From contig CBFDEC010000036.1 of the NCBI GenBank assembly GCA_965603725.1, positions 1-33,875 on the forward strand: 33,875 nt of DNA, written 5' to 3'. Positions 25,877 through 33,645 of the stretch are shown here, piece by piece. The notes under the pieces are model-generated. The model was not told the origin of the DNA. It searched no databases and saw only the letters and a program-made list of their open reading frames with translations. Position 1 is the stretch's first letter. Every line of letters begins with the position of its first letter. The position numbers were made by a program, and so were the translations under genes. Origin of the DNA: JAGGSN01 sp965603725. GTDB lineage: Bacteria > Zixibacteria > MSB-5A5 > UBA10806 > 4484-95.

Positions 25877-27420
25877 TGGCCGATAAAATTGTAATATTAG
25901 ATTTTGGTTCGCAGTATTCCCAGCTTATCACCCGGAAGGTCCGCGAAAATAACGTATTATCCGAATTAATCAGGCATGACACGCCTTCTCCATCATCGCC
26001 TGAGAAGAATCTGAAAGGTATAATTCTTTCCGGCGGACCATCATCAGTGCATGACCGAAATGCTCCCCGTCTCGATCCCGGCTGGCTCGAACTCGATGTT
26101 CCGGTACTGGGAATCTGTTACGGGCTTCAATTGATTGTCAGCATGCAGGGCGGTATAGTGCGGCAGTCGAAACATCGCGAATACGGGCCGGCAACGCTTA
26201 ATCTTCTTCATCAGGGCAAATTGAGCTCGCCGCTTCTTAAAGGGTTGCCGAAAACCTCGAAAGTCTGGATGAGTCATGGCGACTCAGTGGTCAAACTGCT
26301 GCCCGGATTTAAACATACAGCCTTTACCAATTCACTTAAATATGCCGTTATTGAAAATCAGGCTCGAAAAATCTATGCTGTGCAGTTCCATCCGGAGGTC
26401 GCTCATACCGAGTTTGGGAGTCAAATACTGGCCAATTTCCTGCTCGATATCTGCGGCTCGAAAGCCAACTGGACCCCGGCATCGTTTATTAAAACCCAGG
26501 TGAATTCACTAAAGAATCAACTTGATAAAAGCAAGGTTATCTGCGCCCTCTCCGGCGGAGTGGATTCCTCAGTTACAGCCTTTCTGCTTCATAAAGCGGT
26601 GGGGAAAAATCTCATCTGCATCTTTATCGATCATGGGTTACTGCGTCTCAACGAGGCACAACAGGTGAAAAAATCATTCAGGCAATTACGGTTCAATCTC
26701 AGATGTATCGACGCCTCAGAGCTGTTTTTGAAGCGCCTTAAAGGTGTAGCTGACCCGGAACGTAAAAGAAAAATCATCGGTCGAACGTTTATCGAGGTCT
26801 TTTCAAGGCAGGCGAATAAGCTCGGCGGGATTAAGTACCTGGCTCAGGGCACGCTTTACCCCGATTTGATCGAATCAGTATCATTTAAAGGACCGTCCGC
26901 TACAATTAAATCTCATCACAATGTAGGCGGCCTTCCCAGAAGAATGAGCCTGCAGCTGGTGGAGCCGCTTAAAGAGCTTTTCAAGGATGAGGTCAGAGCG
27001 GTCGGAGCAAAACTCGGTCTGCCAAAGAGTCTCACCTGGCGTCACCCGTTTCCCGGTCCCGGGCTGGCAGTGCGGATCATCGGCTCGGTAACTAAAGAGA
27101 GATTAGACCTGTTGCGTAAAGCGGATAATATCTTCATAACCGAGCTTCAAAAACACAAGCTGTACGATAAAACTTGGCAGGCGTTCTGTGTGCTTCTGCC
27201 GGTAAAAAGTGTCGGCGTAATGGGCGATGAGCGCACCTATGAAAACGTGGTAACTCTGCGATCCGTTACCTCCACCGACGCCATGACCGCCGACTGGGCG
27301 CGTCTGCCCGTTGATTTTCTGGCTCATGTTTCCAACCGGATAATCAACGAGGTCAAAGGCATCAACCGGGTGACCTATGATATCTCCTCCAAGCCGCCAG
27401 CGACGATTGAGTGGGAGTAA
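25876..27420 (+). CDS. guaA: GMP synthase (glutamine-hydrolysing)
   Basis: 514 aa. Converts XMP to GMP using glutamine and ATP. The class I amidotransferase domain shows GICYGLQL (Cys81) and FHPEVAHTEFG (His172, Glu174). The ATP-pyrophosphatase domain follows with the P-loop ALSGGVDSSV, and the C-terminal dimerisation domain ends in SKPPATIEWE as usual. Length is normal. The ATG shares its A with the nadB TAA stop (TAATG), so it is the fifth gene of the operon that starts at 21356. No classic terminator follows; the hairpin at 27444-27469 lacks a T-run. Confidence 0.96.
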   Translation: MADKIVILDFGSQYSQLITRKVRENNVLSELIRHDTPSPSSPEKNLKGIILSGGPSSVHDRNAPRLDPGWLELDVPVLGICYGLQLIVSMQGGIVRQSKHREYGPATLNLLHQGKLSSPLLKGLPKTSKVWMSHGDSVVKLLPGFKHTAFTNSLKYAVIENQARKIYAVQFHPEVAHTEFGSQILANFLLDICGSKANWTPASFIKTQVNSLKNQLDKSKVICALSGGVDSSVTAFLLHKAVGKNLICIFIDHGLLRLNEAQQVKKSFRQLRFNLRCIDASELFLKRLKGVADPERKRKIIGRTFIEVFSRQANKLGGIKYLAQGTLYPDLIESVSFKGPSATIKSHHNVGGLPRRMSLQLVEPLKELFKDEVRAVGAKLGLPKSLTWRHPFPGPGLAVRIIGSVTKERLDLLRKADNIFITELQKHKLYDKTWQAFCVLLPVKSVGVMGDERTYENVVTLRSVTSTDAMTADWARLPVDFLAHVSNRIINEVKGINRVTYDISSKPPATIEWE

Positions 27421-27443
27421 TAACCATGTTATACATTCTTGTG

Positions 27444-27469
27444 GATGGTGTACGTCCTCCTGCACCATC
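27444..27469 (+). repeat. Hairpin with CGTCC-type loop, copy 1
   Basis: A 9-bp stem (GATGGTGTA with TGCACCATC, one G-T pair) closes an 8-base loop CGTCCTCC. A second copy with a different stem but matching loop lies inverted at 27536-27555. Confidence 0.6.
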
Positions 27470-27512
27470 TATTACTGTTGGCGCACCGGGAGGTACGTCA
27501 ACCACGAAAGTT

Positions 27513-27524
27513 GCAAAATCTGGG
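27513..27524 (+). repeat. Dispersed 12-mer GCAAAATCTGGG, copy 1
   Basis: Identical 12-mer at 30993-31004 (inverted) and 31197-31208. All three are intergenic and followed by a [TC]T[GA]AAA-like tail. Confidence 0.65.
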
Positions 27525-27535
27525 TTGAAATGAGG

Positions 27536-27555
27536 GGCACATGGGGACGTGTGCC
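27536..27555 (-). repeat. Hairpin with CGTCC-type loop, copy 2
   Basis: Read on the minus strand the stem is GGCACA with TGTGCC and the 8-base loop is CGTCCCCA. Three stem positions differ from copy 1 with the partner base changed to keep pairing, while the loop is kept. Confidence 0.55.
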
Positions 27556-27742
27556 GCCCACAAGATACGGGATCGGGAAAAACAGCCCCTGTAACCGATT
27601 GACAATAAAGCGGTTGCGGTTTCAGCAAAATTTACCGAAAACAAATTTATATTTAATCGAAACTTGCTGAAATTATTTGAATGCCGTAACGCCTTGAATT
27701 GTCTTTGATTGTAAAATAGTTCATTTTTTTTATTAAAAAATC

Positions 27743-27771
27743 TTGACAGAATTTTTGATTGAAATTAATAT
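27743..27771 (+). promoter_or_regulatory. Promoter of thyX-nrdJ
   Basis: Perfect TTGACA (27743-27748), exactly 17 bases, then TAATAT (27766-27771). Predicted start near 27778 gives a leader of about 86 nt. The leader holds an AGGAGGG (27784-27790) with no start codon behind it and a 7-bp stem-loop (27797-27815). Confidence 0.75.
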
Positions 27772-27863
27772 GTGAGCCCTTTTAGGAGGGAAGAAGTCAG
27801 TTCGCTGAGGACTGATCAAAAGTTTGCAGTGTATATTTAAAAAATCTTAATAAAGGGGTTGTT

Positions 27864-28577
27864 TTGACCGCTTTTGACAGCGTTAAAGATGTGCAAACAC
27901 AAATCGGGAAGAATAAAATATCAGTCATTTTGGAAAGCATCACCCCTGACGCTGAGGATTTGATAGAGAGGGCTTGCCGGACCTGTTATCTGTCCTTTAA
28001 TCGCTATGATCCGCCGAAATCAACCGAGGAGTTAATAAAGAAGGTCATCCACAAAAGACATCATTCGGTTTTAGAGCATGCCCTGGCTACATTCAGGATT
28101 AAGGGCGGCTCACGAGTTTTTACTCATGAGTTGGTTCGTCACCGATTGATGTCGCCCTCACAGGAAAGCCAGCGCTATGTTTGTTATGCCGATAAGCCCA
28201 ACCGTAAAAAGACCCGCGATTTCGAATTTGTAACTCCTCCCAGCTTTGTCGGTGAGGGGTACAATTTTGCAGAAGAATATCATAATCAGATTGAACATTG
28301 TTACCGATTATATGAAAAGATGCTTGATGCCGGCATACCTCCCGAGGATGCCAGGTATATTCTTCCCAATGCGGCTACATCAGAGATTGTAATCAGCTCC
28401 AATTTCCGTGAGCTGAGGCATTTTTTCTGGGTTCGGACTAATGAGAGAGCCCATTGGGAAATCAGGTATGTTGCTTGTAAGATGCTTAAGATTATGAAAG
28501 AAAAAACGCCGATAGTATTTTGGGATTTTGTTATTGATGAGGAAAATATGACGGCTAAAGGTGAGATCGAAACCTGA
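27864..28577 (+). CDS. thyX: FAD-dependent thymidylate synthase
   Basis: 237 aa. Makes dTMP from dUMP with methylenetetrahydrofolate, FAD and NADPH. The ThyX signature RHRxxSxxxxSxRY is intact (RHRLMSPSQESQRY), and the HHSVLEHALATF segment and the C-terminal RTNERAHWEIR with the substrate-binding Arg are present. The start is TTG at 27864 with AAAGGGG upstream. It lies 38 bp before nrdJ and behind its own strong promoter, so the two genes form a DNA-precursor operon. ThyX does not turn methylenetetrahydrofolate into dihydrofolate, so a dihydrofolate reductase is not required for this step. Confidence 0.96.
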   Translation: MTAFDSVKDVQTQIGKNKISVILESITPDAEDLIERACRTCYLSFNRYDPPKSTEELIKKVIHKRHHSVLEHALATFRIKGGSRVFTHELVRHRLMSPSQESQRYVCYADKPNRKKTRDFEFVTPPSFVGEGYNFAEEYHNQIEHCYRLYEKMLDAGIPPEDARYILPNAATSEIVISSNFRELRHFFWVRTNERAHWEIRYVACKMLKIMKEKTPIVFWDFVIDEENMTAKGEIET

Positions 28578-28615
28578 GCCGATTTATATAAGTTTTATTA
28601 AGTGAGGGAAAAACT

Positions 28616-30892
28616 ATGGATTTGAAGGCTACAGGAATAAAACCCCAGCTTTCGGAAAATGCACAAACGGTCCTTCGTCGCCGCTACTTAACTAAAGACA
28701 AAAAGGGTCGAGCTATTGAAACGCCCGAACAGCTGTTTATACGGGTCGCTTCAACTATCGCTGAGCCGGATATTGAGTTTGGCGCTTCAACCGAGGAGGT
28801 TGAACAGACCGCCCTTAGCTTTTATACCATGATGGCAGAACTGGAATTTTTGCCCAATTCCCCAACTTTGATGAATGCCGGTCGACCGCTGGGTCAACTA
28901 TCAGCCTGCTTCGTAATACCGATTGAAGACACGATGGAGTCGATTTTTGATGCGGTCAAATCGGCGGCCTTAATTCATAAATCCGGCGGGGGCACCGGCT
29001 TTGCTTTTTCCAGATTGCGGCCTAAAAATGCCGTAGTCGCTTCCACCTCGGGCGTAGCCTCCGGTCCTATATCGTTTATGAAAGTTATCAATTCCGCTAC
29101 CGAGGCGGTCAAGCAGGGGGGGACAAGACGCGGCGCCAATATGGGCATTCTCCGGATAGACCATCCCGATATTTTAGAATTCATAACCTGCAAAGACGAT
29201 CTTACCGAGCTGACAAATTTTAATATCTCAGTTGGCATAACCGATATATTTATGAAAGCTGTCGAAAAAAACACGACCTATCCGCTTATTGATCCCACCA
29301 CCGGCAAGCAGTATATCAGGGATGATATTCCGCAATCGCTTAATGCCGGAGAAGTGTTTAATACGATCATCGAGCATGCCCATAGAACCGGCGAACCGGG
29401 TATCGTTTACCTTGACAAAATAAACAGTACAGAAAACACCATGGAAATTGGGTTAATTGAGGCCACTAATCCATGCGGTGAGCAGCCGCTATTGCCTTAT
29501 GAAAGCTGCAACCTCGGTTCAATTAATCTTTCGAAAGTAGTGAAAACTACCGTGGGAATTTCTCCGGATACCGACCTCTTCCGCTGTGAAATAGACTGGG
29601 AAAAATTGAGAAGAATTGTCCATCAAAGCGTTCACTTCCTTGATAATGTTATCGAGGCTAATAAATATCCGTTTAAAAAAATCGAAGAAAACACCAAGGC
29701 TAACCGTCGCATCGGCCTGGGAATAATGGGCTGGGCTGATCTTTTGGTAATGCTTGATATACCTTATAATTCAGAGGAGGCTTTAAGTTTAGCCGAAAAG
29801 GTTATGGGGTTCATCCAGGTTGAGACTGACTTGGCCTCACAGGAACTGGCCGCAGTTCGGGGTAATTTTCCGAACTGGGAGAAATCCAGCTTCTGCAACA
29901 AGGAAACCGGTCAGTGTATAAATCGCCGCAATTTAACTGTTACAACAATCGCTCCTACCGGCACTATTTCTATTATTGCCGGCTGTTCCTCGGGTATTGA
30001 GCCGTTGTTTGCGGTTGCCTATGAACGAAACGTGATGGATAATACGCGGCTGATCGAAGTAAATCCATATTTCAAGCAGAAAGCCAAACAACTGGGATTT
30101 TACAGCGACGAACTGATTGAAAAAATCGCTAATAAAAATTCCATTTCCGATATGCAGGGAATACCTGAAAAAGTAAGAAAGATTTTTGCCACCAGTCATG
30201 ATGTTTCGGCGGAGTGGCATATCAGGATGCAGGACGCTTTTCAGAAATATACTGAGAACGCAGTCTCAAAAACCATAAACCTGCCCAACGAAGCCACCAA
30301 AGATGATGTGCGGAAAGCTTACGAGCTCGCTTTTAATCTTTCATGCAAAGGCGTTACCATTTATCGTGACGGCAGCAGACCGTACCAGGTGTTATCGACG
30401 AAGGAATCTCAGAAAGAGCCAAAAACAGGCGGCGCCGAATCGATAATCAAGGAAAGACCGGAAACACTTCATGGTATAACCGAAAAAATCAAAACCGGTT
30501 TCGGCAATTTATATATTACTATCAACACTTGCGATGGAAGACCATTCGAGGTTTTCGCCCAGATCGGCAAATCCGGCCACGATACAATGGCCGATACCGA
30601 GGCTGTTTGCCGGTTGATTTCGCTGGCTTTACGTTCGGGAATACCGGTTGAGGAAATAATCGATCAGCTTGGCGGCATCGGCGGCGACGCCCAGGTATTT
30701 GGAAACGGCGTTCTGGTCAGGTCGATGCCGGATGCTATTGCCAAAATATTGTTCAAGCATTTCGGCAATGGCGTAGCCCCCAAAAGAGAACCCGACCTGG
30801 GAACTGAAAACTGCCCGGACTGCTCAGGCAAACTGATCCATGAGTCCGGTTGCATTACCTGCCCTAATTGCGGTTATTCGAAATGTAAATAA
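28616..30892 (+). CDS. nrdJ: Class II (adenosylcobalamin-dependent) ribonucleotide reductase
   Basis: 758 aa. Reduces ribonucleotides to deoxyribonucleotides using coenzyme B12, independent of oxygen. Seen in order: NSPTLMNAG, Cys98 in LSACFV, the thiyl-radical motif NPCGEQ (Cys287, Glu289) and partner Cys298 in ESCNLGS, at the same 11-residue spacing as characterised class II enzymes; then TIAPTGTISIIAGCSSGIEP. The last 25 residues carry CPDC and CITCPNCGYSKC, the redox-shuttle or zinc tail of the NrdJ-Z type. No intein. ATG at 28616 with AGGG seven bases upstream. No cobalamin riboswitch is visible in the leader. An intrinsic terminator follows. Confidence 0.96.
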   Translation: MDLKATGIKPQLSENAQTVLRRRYLTKDKKGRAIETPEQLFIRVASTIAEPDIEFGASTEEVEQTALSFYTMMAELEFLPNSPTLMNAGRPLGQLSACFVIPIEDTMESIFDAVKSAALIHKSGGGTGFAFSRLRPKNAVVASTSGVASGPISFMKVINSATEAVKQGGTRRGANMGILRIDHPDILEFITCKDDLTELTNFNISVGITDIFMKAVEKNTTYPLIDPTTGKQYIRDDIPQSLNAGEVFNTIIEHAHRTGEPGIVYLDKINSTENTMEIGLIEATNPCGEQPLLPYESCNLGSINLSKVVKTTVGISPDTDLFRCEIDWEKLRRIVHQSVHFLDNVIEANKYPFKKIEENTKANRRIGLGIMGWADLLVMLDIPYNSEEALSLAEKVMGFIQVETDLASQELAAVRGNFPNWEKSSFCNKETGQCINRRNLTVTTIAPTGTISIIAGCSSGIEPLFAVAYERNVMDNTRLIEVNPYFKQKAKQLGFYSDELIEKIANKNSISDMQGIPEKVRKIFATSHDVSAEWHIRMQDAFQKYTENAVSKTINLPNEATKDDVRKAYELAFNLSCKGVTIYRDGSRPYQVLSTKESQKEPKTGGAESIIKERPETLHGITEKIKTGFGNLYITINTCDGRPFEVFAQIGKSGHDTMADTEAVCRLISLALRSGIPVEEIIDQLGGIGGDAQVFGNGVLVRSMPDAIAKILFKHFGNGVAPKREPDLGTENCPDCSGKLIHESGCITCPNCGYSKCK

Positions 30893-30917
30893 GATCCTCT
30901 GGAGGGGGATGTATTTT

Positions 30918-30947
30918 GCCGGGTGTCTTTAGCGATGCCCGGTTTTT
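30918..30947 (+). terminator. Intrinsic terminator after nrdJ
   Basis: A 9-bp GC-rich stem (CCGGGTGTC with GATGCCCGG, two G-T pairs, loop TTTAGC, 30919-30942) is followed at once by TTTTT. It sits 26 bp past the nrdJ stop. Confidence 0.85.
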
Positions 30948-30992
30948 ATCAATATTCAATCGGTTACATTGTTCCACCAAGACCTGTTTTAG

Positions 30993-31004
30993 CCCAGATT
31001 TTGC
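30993..31004 (-). repeat. Dispersed 12-mer GCAAAATCTGGG, copy 2
   Basis: Exact match on the minus strand to 27513-27524. A CAGGTCTTGGTGGA stretch close by (30973-30987, minus strand) resembles the start of the longer repeat near clcA. Confidence 0.65.
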
Positions 31005-31048
31005 AATTGAACAATCAGATATAATAAGTAACTTGTTGCAGTTCTGCG

Positions 31049-31099
31049 CGTAGGGGCATATGGATATGGCCATACGGATCCGTTTAGGACGCCCCTACG
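31049..31099. repeat. GTAGGGGC inverted repeat with nested palindromes
   Basis: Outer arms CGTAGGGGC (31049-31057) and GCCCCTACG (31091-31099) pair over 9 bp. Inside are two adjoining perfect 10-bp palindromes, TATGGCCATA and ACGGATCCGT. A T-run follows at 31105-31110, so it might also terminate plus-strand transcripts. One arm recurs as GTAGGGGCG at 33649-33657. Confidence 0.65.
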
Positions 31100-31196
31100 G
31101 CGACTTTTTTGTTATCATTATTTCTTTAAACCTATTCGATAATTCAAAATTGGTAAACTACTTGATTTGACTTATTCATCTTAAAACGCTTCAATC

Positions 31197-31208
31197 GCAA
31201 AATCTGGG
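31197..31208 (+). repeat. Dispersed 12-mer GCAAAATCTGGG, copy 3
   Basis: Exact match to 27513-27524, followed by TTAAAA. Confidence 0.65.
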
Positions 31209-31382
31209 TTAAAAACTGAATTAATCAGTATTTTTATATTAAGCCCTACAAATTTGCTGCATTTTACAGCCGTAAGTTACCATAGACTACCAAAGGATAC
31301 TTTACAAGCGGGTTCCTATAATCTACTCAAAAACAGGGGCTTACAGTTTTAATATCAATGAGTTAGAGGCAAAAAACAGCAG

Positions 31383-31455
31383 AGCGGGAGACGGGTCTCG
31401 AACCCGCGACAAGCAGCTTGGAAGGCTGCTGCTCTACCAACTGAGCTACTCCCGC
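31383..31455 (-). tRNA. tRNA-Gly (anticodon UCC)
   Basis: 73 nt cloverleaf on the minus strand. The acceptor stem is GCGGGAG with CTCCCGC, the D stem GCTC with GAGC, the anticodon stem GCAGC with GCTGC around the loop CTTCCAA (anticodon UCC), and the T arm GCGGG-TTCGAGA-CCCGT. The discriminator base is U and CCA is not encoded. A T-run follows (31372-31377 read on the minus strand). The gene is single, not in a cluster. Confidence 0.97.
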
Positions 31456-31465
31456 ATCGATTTTA

Positions 31466-31494
31466 AAAATATAAATAAATGAATTACCAGTCAA
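31466..31494 (-). promoter_or_regulatory. Promoter of tRNA-Gly
   Basis: On the minus strand TTGACT (31489-31494), 17 bases, then TATTTT (31466-31471), ending 10 bases before the tRNA 5' end. Confidence 0.6.
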
Positions 31495-31854
31495 GAATAA
31501 AAAGTGCAGGAGTTTCCCCAAAATTTTTTCGGATGATAATTTGATGAAAAAAAAAGAACTTAATAAGGCGGGCAGTCAAGGTCCTGTGGACTTTCCAGCC
31601 TGCCTGCGGGACTGGAAAGTCCCGCCTGTTAGCGTGGAATTTTTCCCGTATAAAACAGGCATATGTATTTTGCAGGTCAATATTCATTAGTTTATATTAG
31701 GGTAATAACAATTGCCTGCATTATCCAATACCGGATGCTAATGCTTAAAAAGATCAATCATCAAGGGAATGTTAATTATGTATTTAAGACTATGATTTTT
31801 GTTTAATTAAGCGCTAAGACTAAGAATTATAGCCAGAAGACATATTGACAATTA
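31495..31854. other. Intergenic region between tRNA-Gly and clcA
   Basis: No gene seen apart from the dispersed repeat at 31567-31627. The rest is AT-rich. A TTGACA at 31845-31850 lies directly before the clcA ATG but has no good -10 element. Confidence 0.5.
31567..31627. repeat. Long hairpin repeat, copy 1
   Basis: An 11-bp perfect stem (GGACTTTCCAG 31588-31598, CTGGAAAGTCC 31612-31622) lies within outer GGCGGG ... CCCGCC ends (31567-31626). The left part GTCAAGGTCCTGTGGA and the stem region match the sequence at the window end (33825-33875) with scattered changes. Confidence 0.7.
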
Positions 31855-33645
31855 ATGCGGATTTATATTAATCTGCCGGGTATCATGAAAGTGACTGGTA
31901 AGAAAATAAATACAGTTCTGAATGAGTTCTTCGAAAAGACCCGTTATTCGGAGAGTGTATTTATTATCGTTCTGGCGATTCTGGTCGGACTGCTTACCGG
32001 AGTGGGCGCGGTGGCGTTCCGATGGTTAATTTTAACCTGCCGCGATCTCTTTTTCGGATCACTGCCCCTGACGACTTCAATAATCGGTATTCCAAGGCAT
32101 TGGTTTATTCCGTTAATCCCCATGTTTGGCGGCCTTCTTGTCGGTCCTATAGTCTATAAATTTGCCAGCGAGGCCAGGGGTCATGGCGTTCCCGAGGTAA
32201 TGTCGGCTGTCGCCTTGCATGGCGGAACTATCAGACCCCGGGTATCGCTTGCTAAATCGATAGCCAGCGCAATCTGTATCGGCTCGGGCGGTTCTGCTGG
32301 TCGTGAGGGGCCTATTGTCCAGATCGGTTCGGCTATCGGCTCGACTATTGGCCAGGTTTTTCGTCTGTCAGGCAACCGGGTTAAGGTGCTTGTCGGCTGC
32401 GGCGCCGCCGCCGGTATCTCGGCGGTATTCAATGCCCCGATTGCAGGTGTGATATTCTCCCTCGAGATCATTCTCGGTGATTTTACCATAAAGACATTTT
32501 CGCCGGTTATCCTATCATCGGTTCTGGCTTCGGTGGTGTCACGGTTCTTTCTGGGTGATTATCCCGCTTTTAGCATCCCCGAATATTCGCTTGTTTCGGC
32601 CTGGGAAATACCGATGTATATCCTTCTGGGTATGGTTATGGGGGTTGTTTCATTTATTTTTATTAAATCGCTATACTGGACCGAAGACCTGTTTGATAGC
32701 TGGAAAATCCCCGATGTTATCAAGCCTGCTATTGGCGGTTTGATGCTGGGTTGTGTCGGGCTTTTAACTCCCCAGGTGTTTGCCGACGGTTACGAGGCGA
32801 TATCGGCGGCTCTTTATGGCGAGATGTTCTGGGGATTAATGATAGTACTGGTGTTTATGAAGATTATCGCCACATCATTGACTCTGGGCTCGGGCAATTC
32901 CGGAGGCATATTTGCGCCATCGCTTTTCATGGGAGCTATGGCTGGGGGATTTTTTGGCACAATAATGAATTACTTGTTCCCGGAAGTTACGGCTCCTCCG
33001 GCGGCTTATGCCCTGGTCGGAATGGGAGCCGTAGTTGCCGGTGTGACTCATGCCGCTATTACCTCGATTCTGATAGTGTTCGAGATGACTGGCGATTATC
33101 GAATCATGCTGCCTATGATGCTGGCTACGGTTTTTGCAACATTAGTTGCCAACCGGCTTTCCAGAGAATCGATCTATACGTTGAAACTTGTGCGCAAAGG
33201 CATCAATATCAGAGCCGGCAAGGATGTTGCGTTGTTAACCGATATCAAAGTGGCGGATGTTATGGATACCCATTTTAAAACTATACCGGTACATCTCTCG
33301 CTTACCGGCATTATGCGCTTGATGGAGGAATCGAAAGACACCGCGTTTCCGGTTACCGATCACGACAAACTCGTCGGCATGCTGTCATTCCAGGATTTGC
33401 GCACGATACTAACCCAGCCGGTGACGCCGACCTTAATTATTGCCTCGGATATCGCCACCAGCGATCTTATTTCAGTTTCAAGAGAGGATAATCTTAACGA
33501 CGCCCTCCAGAAGTTTGGCCATAAGGATCTCGACATGATGCCGGTAGTCGATCGGAGCAACCCAACGAAAATACTCGGTGTTCTACGCCGAGGCGATCTG
33601 ATGAATTATTACAACAAGCGCCTTATGGGCAAAATGACCAGGTAA
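31855..33645 (+). CDS. clcA: CLC-family chloride channel/transporter with CBS pair
   Basis: 596 aa inner-membrane CLC protein with about ten or more helices, then two CBS domains (about 455-590: VADVMDTHFKTIPV and IASDIATSDLISVS). Selectivity-filter segments are GHGVPEV (109-115), GSGGSAGREGP (143-153, with the gating Glu151), and GSGNSGGIFAP. At the place of the E. coli ClcA proton glutamate (E203) there is Ile205: FNAPIAGVIFSLEII against FNAPLAGILFIIEEM. Many CBS-bearing bacterial CLCs share this, so proton coupling may differ or be absent. The CBS pair probably senses adenine nucleotides. The start is uncertain: ATG at 31855 or the ATG at 31885 (Met11); neither has a good Shine-Dalgarno. 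Confidence 0.93.
   Translation: MRIYINLPGIMKVTGKKINTVLNEFFEKTRYSESVFIIVLAILVGLLTGVGAVAFRWLILTCRDLFFGSLPLTTSIIGIPRHWFIPLIPMFGGLLVGPIVYKFASEARGHGVPEVMSAVALHGGTIRPRVSLAKSIASAICIGSGGSAGREGPIVQIGSAIGSTIGQVFRLSGNRVKVLVGCGAAAGISAVFNAPIAGVIFSLEIILGDFTIKTFSPVILSSVLASVVSRFFLGDYPAFSIPEYSLVSAWEIPMYILLGMVMGVVSFIFIKSLYWTEDLFDSWKIPDVIKPAIGGLMLGCVGLLTPQVFADGYEAISAALYGEMFWGLMIVLVFMKIIATSLTLGSGNSGGIFAPSLFMGAMAGGFFGTIMNYLFPEVTAPPAAYALVGMGAVVAGVTHAAITSILIVFEMTGDYRIMLPMMLATVFATLVANRLSRESIYTLKLVRKGINIRAGKDVALLTDIKVADVMDTHFKTIPVHLSLTGIMRLMEESKDTAFPVTDHDKLVGMLSFQDLRTILTQPVTPTLIIASDIATSDLISVSREDNLNDALQKFGHKDLDMMPVVDRSNPTKILGVLRRGDLMNYYNKRLMGKMTR

Larger units (their letters stand above)
27421..27742. other. Repeat-rich intergenic region after guaA
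   Basis: No gene I can support. The left half (27437-27560) is a patchwork of two hairpins, a copy of the dispersed 12-mer GCAAAATCTGGG, and an imperfect long inverted repeat between about 27440-27466 and 27480-27506. The right half (27560-27742) is AT-rich and plain. ORFs in both directions cross it but have no ribosome-binding site and no recognisable content. Confidence 0.6.
30948..31382. other. Intergenic region with dispersed repeats
   Basis: No gene seen. It holds an inverted copy of the 12-mer repeat (30993-31004), the GTAGGGGC hairpin (31049-31099), a direct copy of the 12-mer (31197-31208), and AT-rich plain sequence up to the tRNA gene. Confidence 0.55.

Noticed and set aside
27599..27627. 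TTGACA before thyX at 27599-27604
   Set aside because: There is no -10-like element at the right distance; the later TTGACA at 27743 is far better.
27377..27670. 97-aa plus-strand ORF after guaA, and an opposing 88-aa ORF
   Set aside because: Both lie in repeat-rich or AT-rich intergenic sequence or run into guaA, have no ribosome-binding site and no recognisable protein features.
27772..27863. Cobalamin riboswitch before thyX-nrdJ
   Set aside because: The leader is only about 86 nt and shows none of the B12-box sequence; too short for the known fold.
28616..30892. Intein in NrdJ, a common insertion site
   Set aside because: The 758-aa length and unbroken motifs leave no room for one.
27421..31208. 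The GCAAAATCTGGG copies as part of a CRISPR array
   Set aside because: Copies are kilobases apart, in both directions, with no regular spacers and no cas genes.
31484..31687. 67-aa minus-strand ORF between tRNA-Gly and clcA
   Set aside because: It reads through the long hairpin repeat and the tRNA promoter and has no ribosome-binding site or recognisable content.
31845..31880. TTGACA directly before the clcA ATG as a promoter
   Set aside because: No good -10 at 16-18 bases, and use of it would exclude the ATG at 31855. It stays possible only if translation starts at 31885.
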